Assembly (NCBI GenBank): GCA_902781705.1
Contig: CACZKE010000004.1
Location: forward strand, 88,030 to 152,029
Direction of reading: 5' to 3'
Source: an uncultured Bacteroidia bacterium
Lineage (GTDB): Bacteria > Bacteroidota > Bacteroidia > Bacteroidales > UBA932
Length of the DNA stretch: 64,000 nt
In this document: piece by piece, positions 8,663 to 17,226 of the stretch
Layout: each line of letters begins with the position of its first letter
Position numbering within the stretch: the first letter of the stretch is position 1
Position numbers and translations under genes: made by a program
Notes under the pieces: model-generated
What the model saw: the letters and a program-made list of their open reading frames with translations, nothing else
What the model was told of the DNA's origin: nothing
The model's database searches: none

Positions 8663-9703
8663 CTACCGTACGCGGAGGCGGCGGCCGATCTGGAGGGTGG
8701 TGGTCTCCTTGATGCCGTTCAGGCGGCAGAGGGCGCGGACGCTGGTGCCGTTCTTCCGGGCGATCTTGCCAAGGGTGTCGCCGGAGCGGACGGTGTAGTA
8801 CTTGCGGGCCTTCGCTTCGGCGGCGGCGCGGGCGGCGGCTTCCTTCTTGGCCTGTTCTTCGGCCAGCAGGCGCTCTTCTTCATCGGTCCGGAAGATTTCG
8901 TCCTCGTCGTCGATGCTCTGGACATAGCGGCTGTTGGGGTTGAAATACCAACTGCGGAAACGGAGGAGGCGGTGCCGCAGGGTACCGGTCTCGAAGTCGA
9001 TGAGCCAGTTCGGGTCGAAAGCATATCCCTTGTAGCGGGTCTCGAAATGCAGGTGCGGGCCGGAGGAACGGCCGGTGGAGCCGCCGAGGCCGATCACGTC
9101 GCCCGCGTTCACCCAGGTCCCGGGCTCCACGTCGCGGCGGGACATGTGGCCGTAGTAGGTCTCGAGCCCGTTGGCGTGGCGGATGATGACGAGGTTCCCG
9201 TAGCCGCCCACATAGTCCGAGACGCGGACCTTGCCGTCAAAGGCGGCATAGACCGGCGTACCGGTGGGATAGGGGAGGTCGATGCCCTGGTGGCGGCGTC
9301 CGTGCCGGTAGCCGAATTTGGAGGACGGCGTGGTCTTGTTGGGGCAGCAGTAGGAGTCCAGCGTGTCCACGATCCACAGGGAGAAACGGTCCGGAAGGGG
9401 TTTCTCGTCGTGATAGGGATTCACGCTGCGGGTGTCCCAGTTCTCGGTGAAGACCTTGTCGTCGACGAGAGCCTTGGGGTCCTTGACGTACCGATATGTT
9501 CCGTTGCTGTAAAGGACGACCTTGACGCCGTTATTCTCGGTGTCGAGCGTATCGGCATACGGGGTGCTGGTGCTGCGGGCGGAAGGGACGCTCATGCGGC
9601 CGAAATCGTGCCGGAGCGAATCCGCGTCCCGTTCTTCCTGGGCCAGGGCAGGCAGGACGGGAACCAGCAGGAGGGATATGAGGAGTGCTTTCTGAATTTT
9701 CAT
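8663..9703 (-). CDS. M23 zinc peptidase with C-terminal LysM domain
   Basis: A periplasmic cell-wall hydrolase of 346 residues with a signal peptide ending LPALAQ. The M23 (LytM-like) domain is complete: RHQGIDLP gives the His and Asp zinc ligands, and HANGLETYYGHM and GPHLHFE give the other catalytic and ligand His. A Lys/Ala/Glu-rich linker follows, then one LysM repeat (YYTVRSGDTLGKIARKNG to IGRRLRVR) that binds peptidoglycan. The ATG at 9703 is chosen because it begins the signal peptide; the frame stays open upstream into the mutase gene. It lies 5 bases downstream of that gene, so the two are probably co-transcribed. A DD-endopeptidase role is likely but not shown. Confidence 0.9.
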   Translation of the reverse strand: MKIQKALLISLLLVPVLPALAQEERDADSLRHDFGRMSVPSARSTSTPYADTLDTENNGVKVVLYSNGTYRYVKDPKALVDDKVFTENWDTRSVNPYHDEKPLPDRFSLWIVDTLDSYCCPNKTTPSSKFGYRHGRRHQGIDLPYPTGTPVYAAFDGKVRVSDYVGGYGNLVIIRHANGLETYYGHMSRRDVEPGTWVNAGDVIGLGGSTGRSSGPHLHFETRYKGYAFDPNWLIDFETGTLRHRLLRFRSWYFNPNSRYVQSIDDEDEIFRTDEEERLLAEEQAKKEAAARAAAEAKARKYYTVRSGDTLGKIARKNGTSVRALCRLNGIKETTTLQIGRRLRVR

Positions 9704-9708
9704 GGGGA

Positions 9709-11067
9709 TTACCGGGTTGCGCCGAATCGGGTTTTCAGCAGGTCGTCCACTTCGGCGACCTTGCGCCGGAGCAGTTCGTCGGAAGTGGCTTCGCACAGGA
9801 AGCGGAGATAGGGTTCGGTGTTGGAAGGACGGATGTTCAGCCACCAGTCGGGGAACTCGATCCGATAGCCGTCGAAGTCCATGAAGGCCGTCGCCTTTTC
9901 GGCGTTCATGAAGTGTTCCTTCACGGCGTCCATCGCTCCCTGCTTGTCCTCCAGGCGGTAGTTGATTTCGCCGGAGTTCTTGTACCGGACGATCCGGCCG
10001 ATGGCCTCGCTCACGCTGACGCCCTCCTTCTTGAGCCGGGCGATGACGCGGAGGATGAGGATGGAGGCAAGAAGGCCGCTGTCGGAGTAGAAGAAGTCGC
10101 GGAAGTAATAGTGGCCGGCCAGTTCTCCGCCCCAGAGCCCGTCGATCTCGCGGAGTTTGAGGGCGGCATTGGCCCGGCCCACCTTCCAGGTGTACATTTC
10201 ACAGCCCATGGGTTCGAGGTACTCGCCCACGGCCTTGGAGGAGCGGATGTCCTGGATGACGATGCCCTTTTCGCCCCGCTCGTCCACGAAATAATGGCCC
10301 AGGAGGGCGATCATCAGGTCGGGGGAAATGAAGGCGCCGTGTTCGTCCACGAACATCACACGGTCCGCGTCGCCGTCGTAGATGACGCCGATGTCGGCCT
10401 TCGTCTTGACGACGAGTTCCTGCAGGGCGACGATGTTCTTCGCCACCAGCGGGTTGGGCTCGTGGTTGGGGAAGCGGCCGTCGATGGTGTCGAAGATATA
10501 GGCCGGGGCCGTTCCGAAGATTTCCTTCGCAAAGAGGTTCGCCATGCCGTTGGACAGGTCGAAAGCGATCCGCAGGCCGCTCAGGTCGGTCTTGTAGCCC
10601 ATCAGGAAGTCCAGGTAGTCCTGGTGGATGTCCTTCGCATACACCTGTCCGGGCTTATCGGCCTTCGGGGTGGGCTTCCCCGACTCGATCCACTCCTTGA
10701 TGGTGCCGAGGCCGGTGGAGAGGCCCACGGGAAGCGCATTCTCCCGGGAGACTTTCATGCCGTTGTACTGGGCCGGATTGTGCGAGGCCGTGATCTGGAC
10801 GGAAGCCTTGAATCCGTACCGGGCCGTCCCGAAGTACACCATCGGCGTGGTGGACAGGCCGATGTCATAGACATCCGCGCCGGCATCGGTGATGCCCTTC
10901 AGCAGGTATTCGTGGATCTCGTCCGAGGAGACGCGGCAGTCGCGTCCCACCAGGACCTTGTCGGCCTCAAGCAACTCGGGCAGGAAAAAACCGACCTTGT
11001 AGGCGACGTCCTTGTCGAAATCGACGCCATAGACGCCCCGGATATCATAAGCGTGGAATGCTCCCAT
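9709..11067 (-). CDS. Phosphomannomutase/phosphoglucomutase
   Basis: Alpha-D-phosphohexomutase family enzyme of 452 residues. It interconverts hexose 1- and 6-phosphates through a phosphoserine intermediate and supplies sugar nucleotides for surface glycans. The active-site serine loop TASHNPAQYNG, the metal-binding loop DGDADRV and the sugar-binding loop near GELAGHYYF (GGExSGH-like) are all visible, as is the phosphate-binding RPSNTEPYLR near the C-terminus. Glucose versus mannose preference is not decided by these motifs; many family members use both. It lies in a minus-strand set with def upstream (18-base gap) and the M23/LysM gene downstream. Confidence 0.92.
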   Translation of the reverse strand: MGAFHAYDIRGVYGVDFDKDVAYKVGFFLPELLEADKVLVGRDCRVSSDEIHEYLLKGITDAGADVYDIGLSTTPMVYFGTARYGFKASVQITASHNPAQYNGMKVSRENALPVGLSTGLGTIKEWIESGKPTPKADKPGQVYAKDIHQDYLDFLMGYKTDLSGLRIAFDLSNGMANLFAKEIFGTAPAYIFDTIDGRFPNHEPNPLVAKNIVALQELVVKTKADIGVIYDGDADRVMFVDEHGAFISPDLMIALLGHYFVDERGEKGIVIQDIRSSKAVGEYLEPMGCEMYTWKVGRANAALKLREIDGLWGGELAGHYYFRDFFYSDSGLLASILILRVIARLKKEGVSVSEAIGRIVRYKNSGEINYRLEDKQGAMDAVKEHFMNAEKATAFMDFDGYRIEFPDWWLNIRPSNTEPYLRFLCEATSDELLRRKVAEVDDLLKTRFGATR

Positions 11068-11084
11068 AGTGTATGCGTATGTGG

Positions 11085-11639
11085 TTATTTGAGTTTGCTG
11101 TTGTAGTGGGGATGGACCTTTCCCTTGGCGATGTTCTGGAGTTTGCCCGAGATCATCTTCTTGCGGATGGGCGGGACGTTGTCCGTGAACAGGTTGCCGT
11201 CCAGGTGCGAGAGTTCGTGCTGGACCATGCGGGCGGCGAATTTGTCCAGGGTCTCGGTGACCTCCTGGAAATCCTCGTTGTAGTAGCGCAGGGTGATCTT
11301 CGCGGGCCGGACCACGTCGCAGTACAGGTTCGGGATGCTCAGGCAGCCCTCCGAATAGGTGGTTTTCTCCTCGCTTTCCTCCAGGATTTCGGGGTTGATG
11401 ATCACGCGTTTGAAGCCCTTCAGGTAGTCATAGACGTCGGAGACCACGTCTCCGTCCACGATGACCACGCGCTGGCTCACGCCGATCTGCGGGGCGGCGA
11501 GGCCGCATCCGTCGGCCCGTTCCAAGGTGTCCTTGAGGTCCTGGATGAGGTTTTTCAACTGGTCTTTCTCTCTGAGGTCGGCCGGTTCCGCCTTCTTGCG
11601 GAGGACCTCCGATCCGTACAGGTAAATAGGTTGTATCAC
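11085..11639 (-). CDS. def: Peptide deformylase
   Basis: It removes the formyl group from the initiator methionine of new proteins. The three family motifs are intact: GCGLAAPQIG, EGCLSIP (metal-ligand Cys) and QHELSHLDG (HExxH). The length of 184 residues is typical. The gene sits 18 bases after ruvX on the same strand, probably in one operon with it and the mutase. Nearby at 58.5 kb is the initiator tRNA whose formyl-Met it processes, but the two are not linked in one operon. Confidence 0.96.
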   Translation of the reverse strand: MIQPIYLYGSEVLRKKAEPADLREKDQLKNLIQDLKDTLERADGCGLAAPQIGVSQRVVIVDGDVVSDVYDYLKGFKRVIINPEILEESEEKTTYSEGCLSIPNLYCDVVRPAKITLRYYNEDFQEVTETLDKFAARMVQHELSHLDGNLFTDNVPPIRKKMISGKLQNIAKGKVHPHYNSKLK

Positions 11640-11656
11640 GTCACAAAGGTTTCAAT

Positions 11657-12145
11657 TCACTTTTTCCGTCGTCCCGAGGTTTTCCGGGAACGGTTTTCCG
11701 GGACGGAATCAGGATTTACTGCAAAAGTCGCGCCCGAAGTGCGGTCCATGTAGCCCTGCAGGATGATGGCCGCGCTGATGCGGTCCACGGACTTCTTGTC
11801 GCGGCGGTCCTTCGCTTTCATCCCGCCGTCGATCATGACCTGATGGGCGAGGACGGAAGTGAACCGCTCGTCCTCCAGGGAGACGGGGACATCCGGAAAG
11901 GCCTTCTGCAGGTGTTTCAGGAAGGCGTCCACGTCGGCCTGCGCCTCGGACGGGGCACCGTCCATGTTCACGGGATATCCCACCACGAAGCGTTCGATTG
12001 TCTCGTTTTGCGCATAATTTTTGAGATAATCTATTAACTTTGCAGAATCGACCGTTTCCAGGGCAGAGGCGAAGATGCGGAGCGGGTCGCTCACGGCAAG
12101 GCCGGTGCGTCTGCGTCCGTAATCGATCCCGATGAGTCTGTCCAT
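11657..12145 (-). CDS. ruvX: RuvX/YqgF family Holliday-junction resolvase-like nuclease
   Basis: RNase H-fold protein of 162 residues, implicated in 16S rRNA 5'-end maturation and as a putative resolvase. Motifs: IGIDYGRRRTGLAVSDP at the start (catalytic Asp), a VGYPVNMDG strand, VSLEDERFTS (catalytic Glu) and KKSVDRISAAIILQ near the end (catalytic Asp). The frame also allows a TTG 18 bases upstream, but the promoter element TATCTTTG (minus strand, 12159-12152) overlaps that site, so the ATG at 12145 is preferred. The transcript would then begin almost at the ATG. Confidence 0.93.
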   Translation of the reverse strand: MDRLIGIDYGRRRTGLAVSDPLRIFASALETVDSAKLIDYLKNYAQNETIERFVVGYPVNMDGAPSEAQADVDAFLKHLQKAFPDVPVSLEDERFTSVLAHQVMIDGGMKAKDRRDKKSVDRISAAIILQGYMDRTSGATFAVNPDSVPENRSRKTSGRRKK

Positions 12146-12151
12146 AGGATG

Positions 12152-12159
12152 CAAAGATA
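12152..12159 (-). promoter_or_regulatory. Promoter -7 element of ruvX
   Basis: TATCTTTG on the minus strand ends only 6 bases before the ruvX ATG, so the predicted transcript has almost no leader. Confidence 0.6.
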
Positions 12160-12168
12160 ACAAATTTT

Positions 12169-13014
12169 ATGGCTAATGACAATACGCCCCGGAAGGCGCG
12201 CAAATACAGGGTGGCGGTGACGGACGCTCTCTCCCACGAAAGGCTTTGGACCACCGTCCTGACACGGCCTGCTTTCCTGACCGCCCTCGTGTCGGCCGCC
12301 GTCGTCCTGCTGCTGCTGTTCTTCCTGCTGGTCGCTTTTACACCGCTCAAGACTTTCATCCCTGGATATCCGGACGCCCGGGCCCGCCGGCAGGCCGTCC
12401 AGAATGCGATGCGCATCGACTCGCTGGAAACCCGGATCCTCCAGTGGGAACTCTACACGGAGAATCTCAAACGCGTAGTCAGCGGCGAGGATCCGCTCCT
12501 GCTGGACAGTCTGATCCTTCTCCAGTCCTCCTCCCGGGATGCCGTGGATGCGGCCTATCTGCAGCGGCGCGATTCGCTGCTGCGTGTCCGGGTGACGGAA
12601 GCGGAGCAGTTCGAAGTGGCCGGTCCCCGGCGCGAACTGCCCATCGAAGCCCGTGCCTTCTACACGCCGGTCAAGGGTGTCGTCTCGGAAGGATTCGACC
12701 GGTCGCTGCATCCATACCTGGACATCACCGCCCCGAGCGGGACGCCCGTGATGGCGGTCCTGGACGGGACCGTGGTCTTCGCCGGCTGGGACGAGGTGGA
12801 CGGCTACACCCTGGCCGTCCAGCACCGCGGGGACATCCTGTCGGTGTACAAACACAACGAAAAACTCCTCAGGAAGGCCGGTGACGCGGTGAAGGCGGGT
12901 ACCCCCGTCGCCCTGACCGGCTCCTCGGCATCCCTGACCAAGGGAGACCACCTCCGCTTCGAACTCTGGTACGAGGGAGAGGCGGTGGATCCCGCATCCT
13001 TTATCAGTTTCTGA
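12169..13014 (+). CDS. M23 family membrane protein with altered zinc site
   Basis: 281 residues: a cytoplasmic N-terminus of about 35 residues, one membrane helix (about 36-60), a helical periplasmic linker and an M23 fold. The HPYLDI motif (His and Asp ligands near residues 181-185) and KHNEKLL are kept, but the HxHF motif reads HLRF (His261, Arg263), so the second His, a zinc ligand in LytM, is replaced. The protein may be a non-catalytic activator like EnvC or NlpD. The start is an ATG diverging from ruvX, followed 4 bases after its stop by dxr. What it partners with cannot be seen here. Confidence 0.82.
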   Translation: MANDNTPRKARKYRVAVTDALSHERLWTTVLTRPAFLTALVSAAVVLLLLFFLLVAFTPLKTFIPGYPDARARRQAVQNAMRIDSLETRILQWELYTENLKRVVSGEDPLLLDSLILLQSSSRDAVDAAYLQRRDSLLRVRVTEAEQFEVAGPRRELPIEARAFYTPVKGVVSEGFDRSLHPYLDITAPSGTPVMAVLDGTVVFAGWDEVDGYTLAVQHRGDILSVYKHNEKLLRKAGDAVKAGTPVALTGSSASLTKGDHLRFELWYEGEAVDPASFISF

Positions 13015-13018
13015 TTGC

Positions 13019-14173
13019 ATGGAAAAGAGAAGAATCGCCATCCTCGGGTCCACGGGATCCATCGGCACGCAGACCCTGGACGTGGTCCGGCAGCATCCGG
13101 ACCGTTTCGAAGTGGAGATGCTTACGGCGGGCAGCAACGCCGCCCTCCTGGTGGAGCAGGCCCGGGAATTCGGCGTGAAACATGCCGTCATCTGCAACGG
13201 GGAGAAATACCCCGAAGTGAAGGAAGCCCTGGCCGGAACGGAGGTCCAGGTGCATTGTGGCGTCGACGCCGCCTGCGATCTGGTGACGGACGGGGCCGTG
13301 GACATCGTCGTCGCGTCGATGGTCGGCTTCAGCGGTCTCCGTCCCACGCTGGCCGCCATCCGGGCCGGGAAGACCATCGCCCTGGCGAACAAGGAGACCC
13401 TCGTGGCCGCCGGCTTCGTGGTCATGAGCGAGGCGGCGCGCTGCAAGGCCCCGATCCTCCCCGTGGATTCCGAGCATTCCGCCATTTTCCAGTGCCTGCA
13501 GGCCGCGGCGGGGAACCCGGTGGAACGCATCCATCTGACGGCTTCCGGCGGTCCTTTCCGCACCTGGCCCCGGGAGCGGATCGAGAAGGCCGGGAAGGAT
13601 CTCGCGCTGCAGCATCCCAACTGGAACATGGGCGCGAAGATCACCATCGATTCCGCTACGATGATGAACAAGGGCTTCGAGGTCATCGAGGCCAAGTGGC
13701 TGTTCGACGTGGAACCGGAACGGATCCACGTAGTGGTCCATCCCGAGTCCGTCATCCATTCGATGGTGGAGTTCGCCGACGGGGCCGTCCTCGCGCAGCT
13801 GGGGTGTCCCGACATGCGGGAACCCATCCAACTCGCGATGGCTTTCCCGGAACGCTTGTCGTTGAATAACAAGAAGTTGGACTTCAGCGCCCTCGGCGGC
13901 CTGACTTTCTTCGAACCCGATATGGACAAGTTCCCCTGCCTGAAACTGGCCTTCGATGCCATCGGCAAGGGCGGAAACCTTCCCTGTGCGCTCAATGCGG
14001 CCAACGAGGCCGCCGTCGCCGGCTACCTCAAGGACCGGATCGGTTTCTACGACATCCCCGCCATTGCGTCCGAGGTGCTTGCTCGCACGGAATTTGTAGC
14101 GGAACCCACGCTGGACGACGTCTTCGCGACGAACGATGCCGCCTATGTCCATGCCCTCCGCCTGATATGGTAG
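13019..14173 (+). CDS. dxr: 1-deoxy-D-xylulose 5-phosphate reductoisomerase
   Basis: Second step of the non-mevalonate isoprenoid pathway: NADPH-dependent rearrangement and reduction of DXP to MEP. 384 residues, typical length. N-terminal NADPH site LGSTGSIGTQTLDV, the metal and substrate motif PVDSEHSAIFQ, the flexible loop with a GGPFRTW segment, and TMMNKGFEVIEAKWLF are all present. It overlaps rseP by 7 bases and follows the M23-like gene by 4, a tight operon. The dxr-rseP order is widespread in bacteria. Confidence 0.96.
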   Translation: MEKRRIAILGSTGSIGTQTLDVVRQHPDRFEVEMLTAGSNAALLVEQAREFGVKHAVICNGEKYPEVKEALAGTEVQVHCGVDAACDLVTDGAVDIVVASMVGFSGLRPTLAAIRAGKTIALANKETLVAAGFVVMSEAARCKAPILPVDSEHSAIFQCLQAAAGNPVERIHLTASGGPFRTWPRERIEKAGKDLALQHPNWNMGAKITIDSATMMNKGFEVIEAKWLFDVEPERIHVVVHPESVIHSMVEFADGAVLAQLGCPDMREPIQLAMAFPERLSLNNKKLDFSALGGLTFFEPDMDKFPCLKLAFDAIGKGGNLPCALNAANEAAVAGYLKDRIGFYDIPAIASEVLARTEFVAEPTLDDVFATNDAAYVHALRLIW

Positions 14174-15501
14174 TCCTTGTCAAGACACTCCAGGTCATCC
14201 TGGCCCTTTCCCTGCTCATCGTCATCCATGAGTTGGGGCATTTCACGTTCGCGAAACTCTTCCATATCCGCGTGGAGAAGTTCTTCCTGTTCTTCGACGC
14301 GGGCGGGGTGAAACTGTTCTCCACCCGCCGGGGCTGGTTCGCGAAACTGTTCCCGAAAGCGAAGGAGTGGGAGACCGAGTACGGGATCGGCTGGCTGCCG
14401 CTCGGCGGCTACTGCAAGATCGCCGGCATGATCGACGAGTCGCTGGACACGGAGTCCATGAAGCAGGAACCCCAGCCCTGGGAGTTCCGCACGCACAATC
14501 CCTGGCAGCGTCTGCTCGTGATGGCGGGCGGAGTCCTGTACAACTTCATCTTCGCCATCCTGGCCTACATCCTCGTCCTGGACATCTGGGGAAGTGCCTA
14601 TCTGCAGAATGATGGCAATGCCGTCTATGTCAATGAATTGGCCTATGAGATGGGCTTCCGCAGCGGCGACCGGATCCTCCGGCTGGACGACTACGTGCCC
14701 GAGGACTTCTCGATGCTCCAGGTGGACCTGGCACGCCGGGACGTCCGCAAAGCGACGGTCCTCCGCGGGACCGACACCCTGGACATCTATATCGACCAGT
14801 CCCGTCTCGGAGACGTCCTGAACACCCCGGGGATGTTCGACCTGGCGGTCCCTTTCGTCGTGGACACCATCCTTGCCGATACGCCCAACGCCGGCCGGCT
14901 CCTGCATGGGGACCGGATCGTGGAAGTGGACGGCGAGCAGGTGGAGTACCTGCAGGATGCAAGGCCGCTTTTCGCCCGGCATACCGGGGGAGTGGTGCCC
15001 GTTTCCGTGCTCCGCGGAGCCGATACGCTCCAGGTCCCGCTCCAGGTGGACAGTACCGGAAGGGTGGGCGTCTATACCGTTTTCCCGGGATATGAAAGGA
15101 AGGAATACTCGTTCCTGGAGGCCATCCCTGCCGGGGTGAAACTCACTTTCTCTACGATCGGAGGTTATCTCCAGGACCTGAAACTCGTCGCGACGCCCCG
15201 CACGGAGGCGTACAAGTCCGTGGGCAGTTTCATTGCCATCGGCCAGGTGTTCCCGGCCGAGTGGGACTGGTACCGTTTCGTGACGCTCCTGGCGCTGCTT
15301 TCCATCATGCTGGGCGTGATGAACCTCCTGCCCGTTCCTGCGCTGGACGGCGGGCATATCGTCATCTGCCTATATGAGATCGTCACGGGTCGTAAACCCA
15401 GCGACAAGTTCATCCTGGCAGCCCAGATGGTGGGGATGGTGCTGTTGCTCATGCTCATGTTCCTGGCATTCGGGAACGATATCGGAAGACTGTTAAGATA
15501 A
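14167..15501 (+). CDS. rseP: Site-2 intramembrane zinc protease RseP
   Basis: Inner-membrane protease that cleaves anti-sigma factors or leftover signal peptides within the membrane. Zinc motif HELGH in the first helix, a GWLPLGGYCKIAGM segment, a central PDZ region (GFRSGDRIL... and a second copy around DRIVEVDGE), and the C-terminal NLLPVPALDGGH motif supplying the third ligand. 444 residues. Overlaps dxr by 7 bases; the DUF4837 lipoprotein gene follows after 13 bases. Confidence 0.94.
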   Translation: MVVLVKTLQVILALSLLIVIHELGHFTFAKLFHIRVEKFFLFFDAGGVKLFSTRRGWFAKLFPKAKEWETEYGIGWLPLGGYCKIAGMIDESLDTESMKQEPQPWEFRTHNPWQRLLVMAGGVLYNFIFAILAYILVLDIWGSAYLQNDGNAVYVNELAYEMGFRSGDRILRLDDYVPEDFSMLQVDLARRDVRKATVLRGTDTLDIYIDQSRLGDVLNTPGMFDLAVPFVVDTILADTPNAGRLLHGDRIVEVDGEQVEYLQDARPLFARHTGGVVPVSVLRGADTLQVPLQVDSTGRVGVYTVFPGYERKEYSFLEAIPAGVKLTFSTIGGYLQDLKLVATPRTEAYKSVGSFIAIGQVFPAEWDWYRFVTLLALLSIMLGVMNLLPVPALDGGHIVICLYEIVTGRKPSDKFILAAQMVGMVLLLMLMFLAFGNDIGRLLR

Positions 15502-15514
15502 TTACATACGCGCT

Positions 15515-16513
15515 ATGAGACATTTCGGAAAGATATTCGCCCTCGTGGCGGTGGTGCTCGCCCTCGCCGGCTGCAAGGGAAAGAACCGGGGAGCCCTGCT
15601 CCCGAACGTCAGCGGCAAGGCCGGCGAGATCGTCGTGGTCATCGACAAGGACAACTGGGAAGGGGAGATCGGCAACGCCCTCCGCGGAATCCTGGCGGAC
15701 GATACCCCGTACCTGGCCCAGCGGGAACCGCTCTTCACCCTTGCGAACGTTCCTCCGGGAAGTTTCAACAACATGTTCAAGATGCACAGGAACATCCTGA
15801 TCCTGAACATCAATCCCCAGAATGAAAAGACGGGGATGATGTACAAGCGGGACCAGTGGGCCCGGCCCCAGAGCGTGGCACAGGTCAATGCTTACGATGA
15901 GGCGGGGGCTCTGGAAATCCTTGCGGAGGCGAAGGCCCAGCTTCCCGAGTTCTTCGAGGCGGCCGAGCGCGACCGCATCATCGCGAACTCCATCCTCTAT
16001 GAGGAACTGACCCTCCGTGATCCCGTGGAGAAACTCACCGGCGGCATCATGCATTTCCCTTCCGGCTACAAACTCCGCAAGGTGACGGACGACTTTGTCT
16101 GGATTGCCGACGAGAAGCAATACACCAACCAGACGGTCCTCGTGTACCGCTATCCGGTGCCCGCGGGGGATCCTTTCAGCGTGGAGAGCATCATTTCCAA
16201 GCGGAACGAAGTGATGCAGGCCAATGTCCCCGGCATGTTCGACGGAACCTACATGACGACCGCCACCGCCGTTACGCCCACGACCCTCTCCCTGAAGTAC
16301 CACGGCATCGACTTCGTCCAGACCCGCGGTTTCTGGGAGGTCGAGGGAGACTTCATGGGCGGTCCCTTCGTCTCGCATACCTTCTACAGCCAGGACGGGA
16401 AGGACCTCATCGTCCTGGAGGCCTTCGTCCATGCGCCCAGGTTCGACAAACGGCAGTATTTGCGCCAGGTGGAGTCCATCCTTTACTCTTTCGAGTGGAA
16501 AAATGAAAAATAA
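15515..16513 (+). CDS. DUF4837 family lipoprotein
   Basis: 332 residues with a lipoprotein signal peptide (lipobox LAGC). The pattern GEIVVVIDKDNWEGEIGNALRGIL followed by HRNILILNI and an RDQWARPQSV segment is the DUF4837 family, found almost only in Bacteroidetes. Function unknown. Its position directly after rseP is consistent with an envelope role. Last gene of the operon before the promoter of tRNA-Glu. Confidence 0.85.
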   Translation: MRHFGKIFALVAVVLALAGCKGKNRGALLPNVSGKAGEIVVVIDKDNWEGEIGNALRGILADDTPYLAQREPLFTLANVPPGSFNNMFKMHRNILILNINPQNEKTGMMYKRDQWARPQSVAQVNAYDEAGALEILAEAKAQLPEFFEAAERDRIIANSILYEELTLRDPVEKLTGGIMHFPSGYKLRKVTDDFVWIADEKQYTNQTVLVYRYPVPAGDPFSVESIISKRNEVMQANVPGMFDGTYMTTATAVTPTTLSLKYHGIDFVQTRGFWEVEGDFMGGPFVSHTFYSQDGKDLIVLEAFVHAPRFDKRQYLRQVESILYSFEWKNEK

Positions 16514-16537
16514 TTTTGCGCAGTCGGAAATTATTCT

Positions 16538-16545
16538 TACCTTTG
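16538..16545 (+). promoter_or_regulatory. Promoter -7 element for tRNA-Glu and rpsT
   Basis: TACCTTTG, 50 bases upstream of the tRNA. A small hairpin (GCGCGAA...TTCGCGT-like) lies between them at about 16557-16575. Nothing separates the tRNA from rpsT, so one transcript probably carries both. Confidence 0.6.
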
Positions 16546-16595
16546 CACTCCCTTAAAGCGCGAAACTTCGCGTGAAAAGGAGCAAAGGACACTTT

Positions 16596-16670
16596 GGTGG
16601 GTTCGTATAACGGTTAGTACTCGGGATTTTCATTCCCGCAATAGGAGTTCGATTCTCCTACCCACTACCA
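16596..16670 (+). tRNA. tRNA-Glu (anticodon TTC)
   Basis: The cloverleaf can be folded by hand: acceptor GGTGGGT/ACCCACT, anticodon stem CGGGA/TCCCG with loop TTTTCAT giving anticodon TTC at 16629-16631, T arm AGGAG-TTCGATT-CTCCT, discriminator A, and an encoded CCA. It lies 20 bases upstream of rpsT. Confidence 0.96.
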
Positions 16671-16690
16671 GAAATAAAAAAAATAAAGCA

Positions 16691-16945
16691 ATGGCAAACA
16701 CGAAATCCGCTCAGCGGGCATCCCGCCAGAACGAGCGTCACAGATTGCATAACAAGTATTATGCAAAGTCAACGCGGAACGCGATCCGCGACCTCCGTAA
16801 CACCACTGACAAGAAAGCTGCCGAGGAGTGCGCCCCCAAGGTCTATGCGATGATCGACAAACTCGCGAAGATCGGCGTCATCCACAAGAACAAGGCCTCC
16901 AACCTCAAGAGCGGTCTCCAGGTCTTCATCAACAAGCTTTCGTAA
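16691..16945 (+). CDS. rpsT: 30S ribosomal protein S20
   Basis: Small-subunit protein that binds 16S rRNA helices near the 5' and 3' minor domains. 84 residues, Lys/Arg-rich, helical, with the family start MANTKSAQRASRQNERHRLHN and the end GVIHKNKASNLKSGL. Sits between two tRNA genes, probably in one transcript with tRNA-Glu. Confidence 0.97.
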   Translation: MANTKSAQRASRQNERHRLHNKYYAKSTRNAIRDLRNTTDKKAAEECAPKVYAMIDKLAKIGVIHKNKASNLKSGLQVFINKLS

Positions 16946-16984
16946 GTTGATCCTTAAGCCGGCCCGGCTTCCATACAGGGCAAT

Positions 16985-17058
16985 CGGGATGTAGCGCAGT
17001 TGGCTAGCGCACTACGTTCGGGACGTAGGGGTCGTCCGTTCGAGTCGGATCATCCCGA
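16985..17058 (+). tRNA. tRNA-Pro (anticodon CGG)
   Basis: Acceptor CGGGATG/CATCCCG, anticodon stem CTACG/CGTAG with loop TTCGGGA (anticodon CGG), T loop TTCGAGT, discriminator A. CCA is not encoded (CTA follows), unlike the tRNA-Glu just upstream. Confidence 0.95.
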
Positions 17059-17060
17059 CT

Positions 17061-17095
17061 ACAGGTCAGGAAATTTTCCCGGCCTGTTTTCGTTT
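17061..17095 (+). terminator. Terminator after tRNA-Pro
   Basis: ACAGG...GGAAA pairs with TTTCC...CCTGT and is followed by T-rich sequence. It ends the tRNA-Glu/rpsT/tRNA-Pro group. Confidence 0.75.
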
Positions 17096-17131
17096 TTAGG
17101 GGGAAACCGTTGTAATTCCCGAAAAAATAAG

Positions 17132-17139
17132 TACCTTTG
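17132..17139 (+). promoter_or_regulatory. Promoter -7 element of corA
   Basis: TACCTTTG, about 88 bases upstream of the corA start. The leader contains a weak hairpin (ATCC..CCGG with CCGGAT near 17184-17207), too short for an M-box magnesium riboswitch. Confidence 0.5.
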
Positions 17140-17226
17140 TGGGCTGCCTTTTCCGTAATGGCAGTTGGTTACTGATGTAAAATCCATCCGGTACGACTGG
17201 CCCGGATCAAAACACGCTGGAGTGAT

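Noticed and set aside
17140-17226. Magnesium riboswitch in the corA leader
   Set aside because: The leader is under 90 bases and lacks the M-box paired elements.
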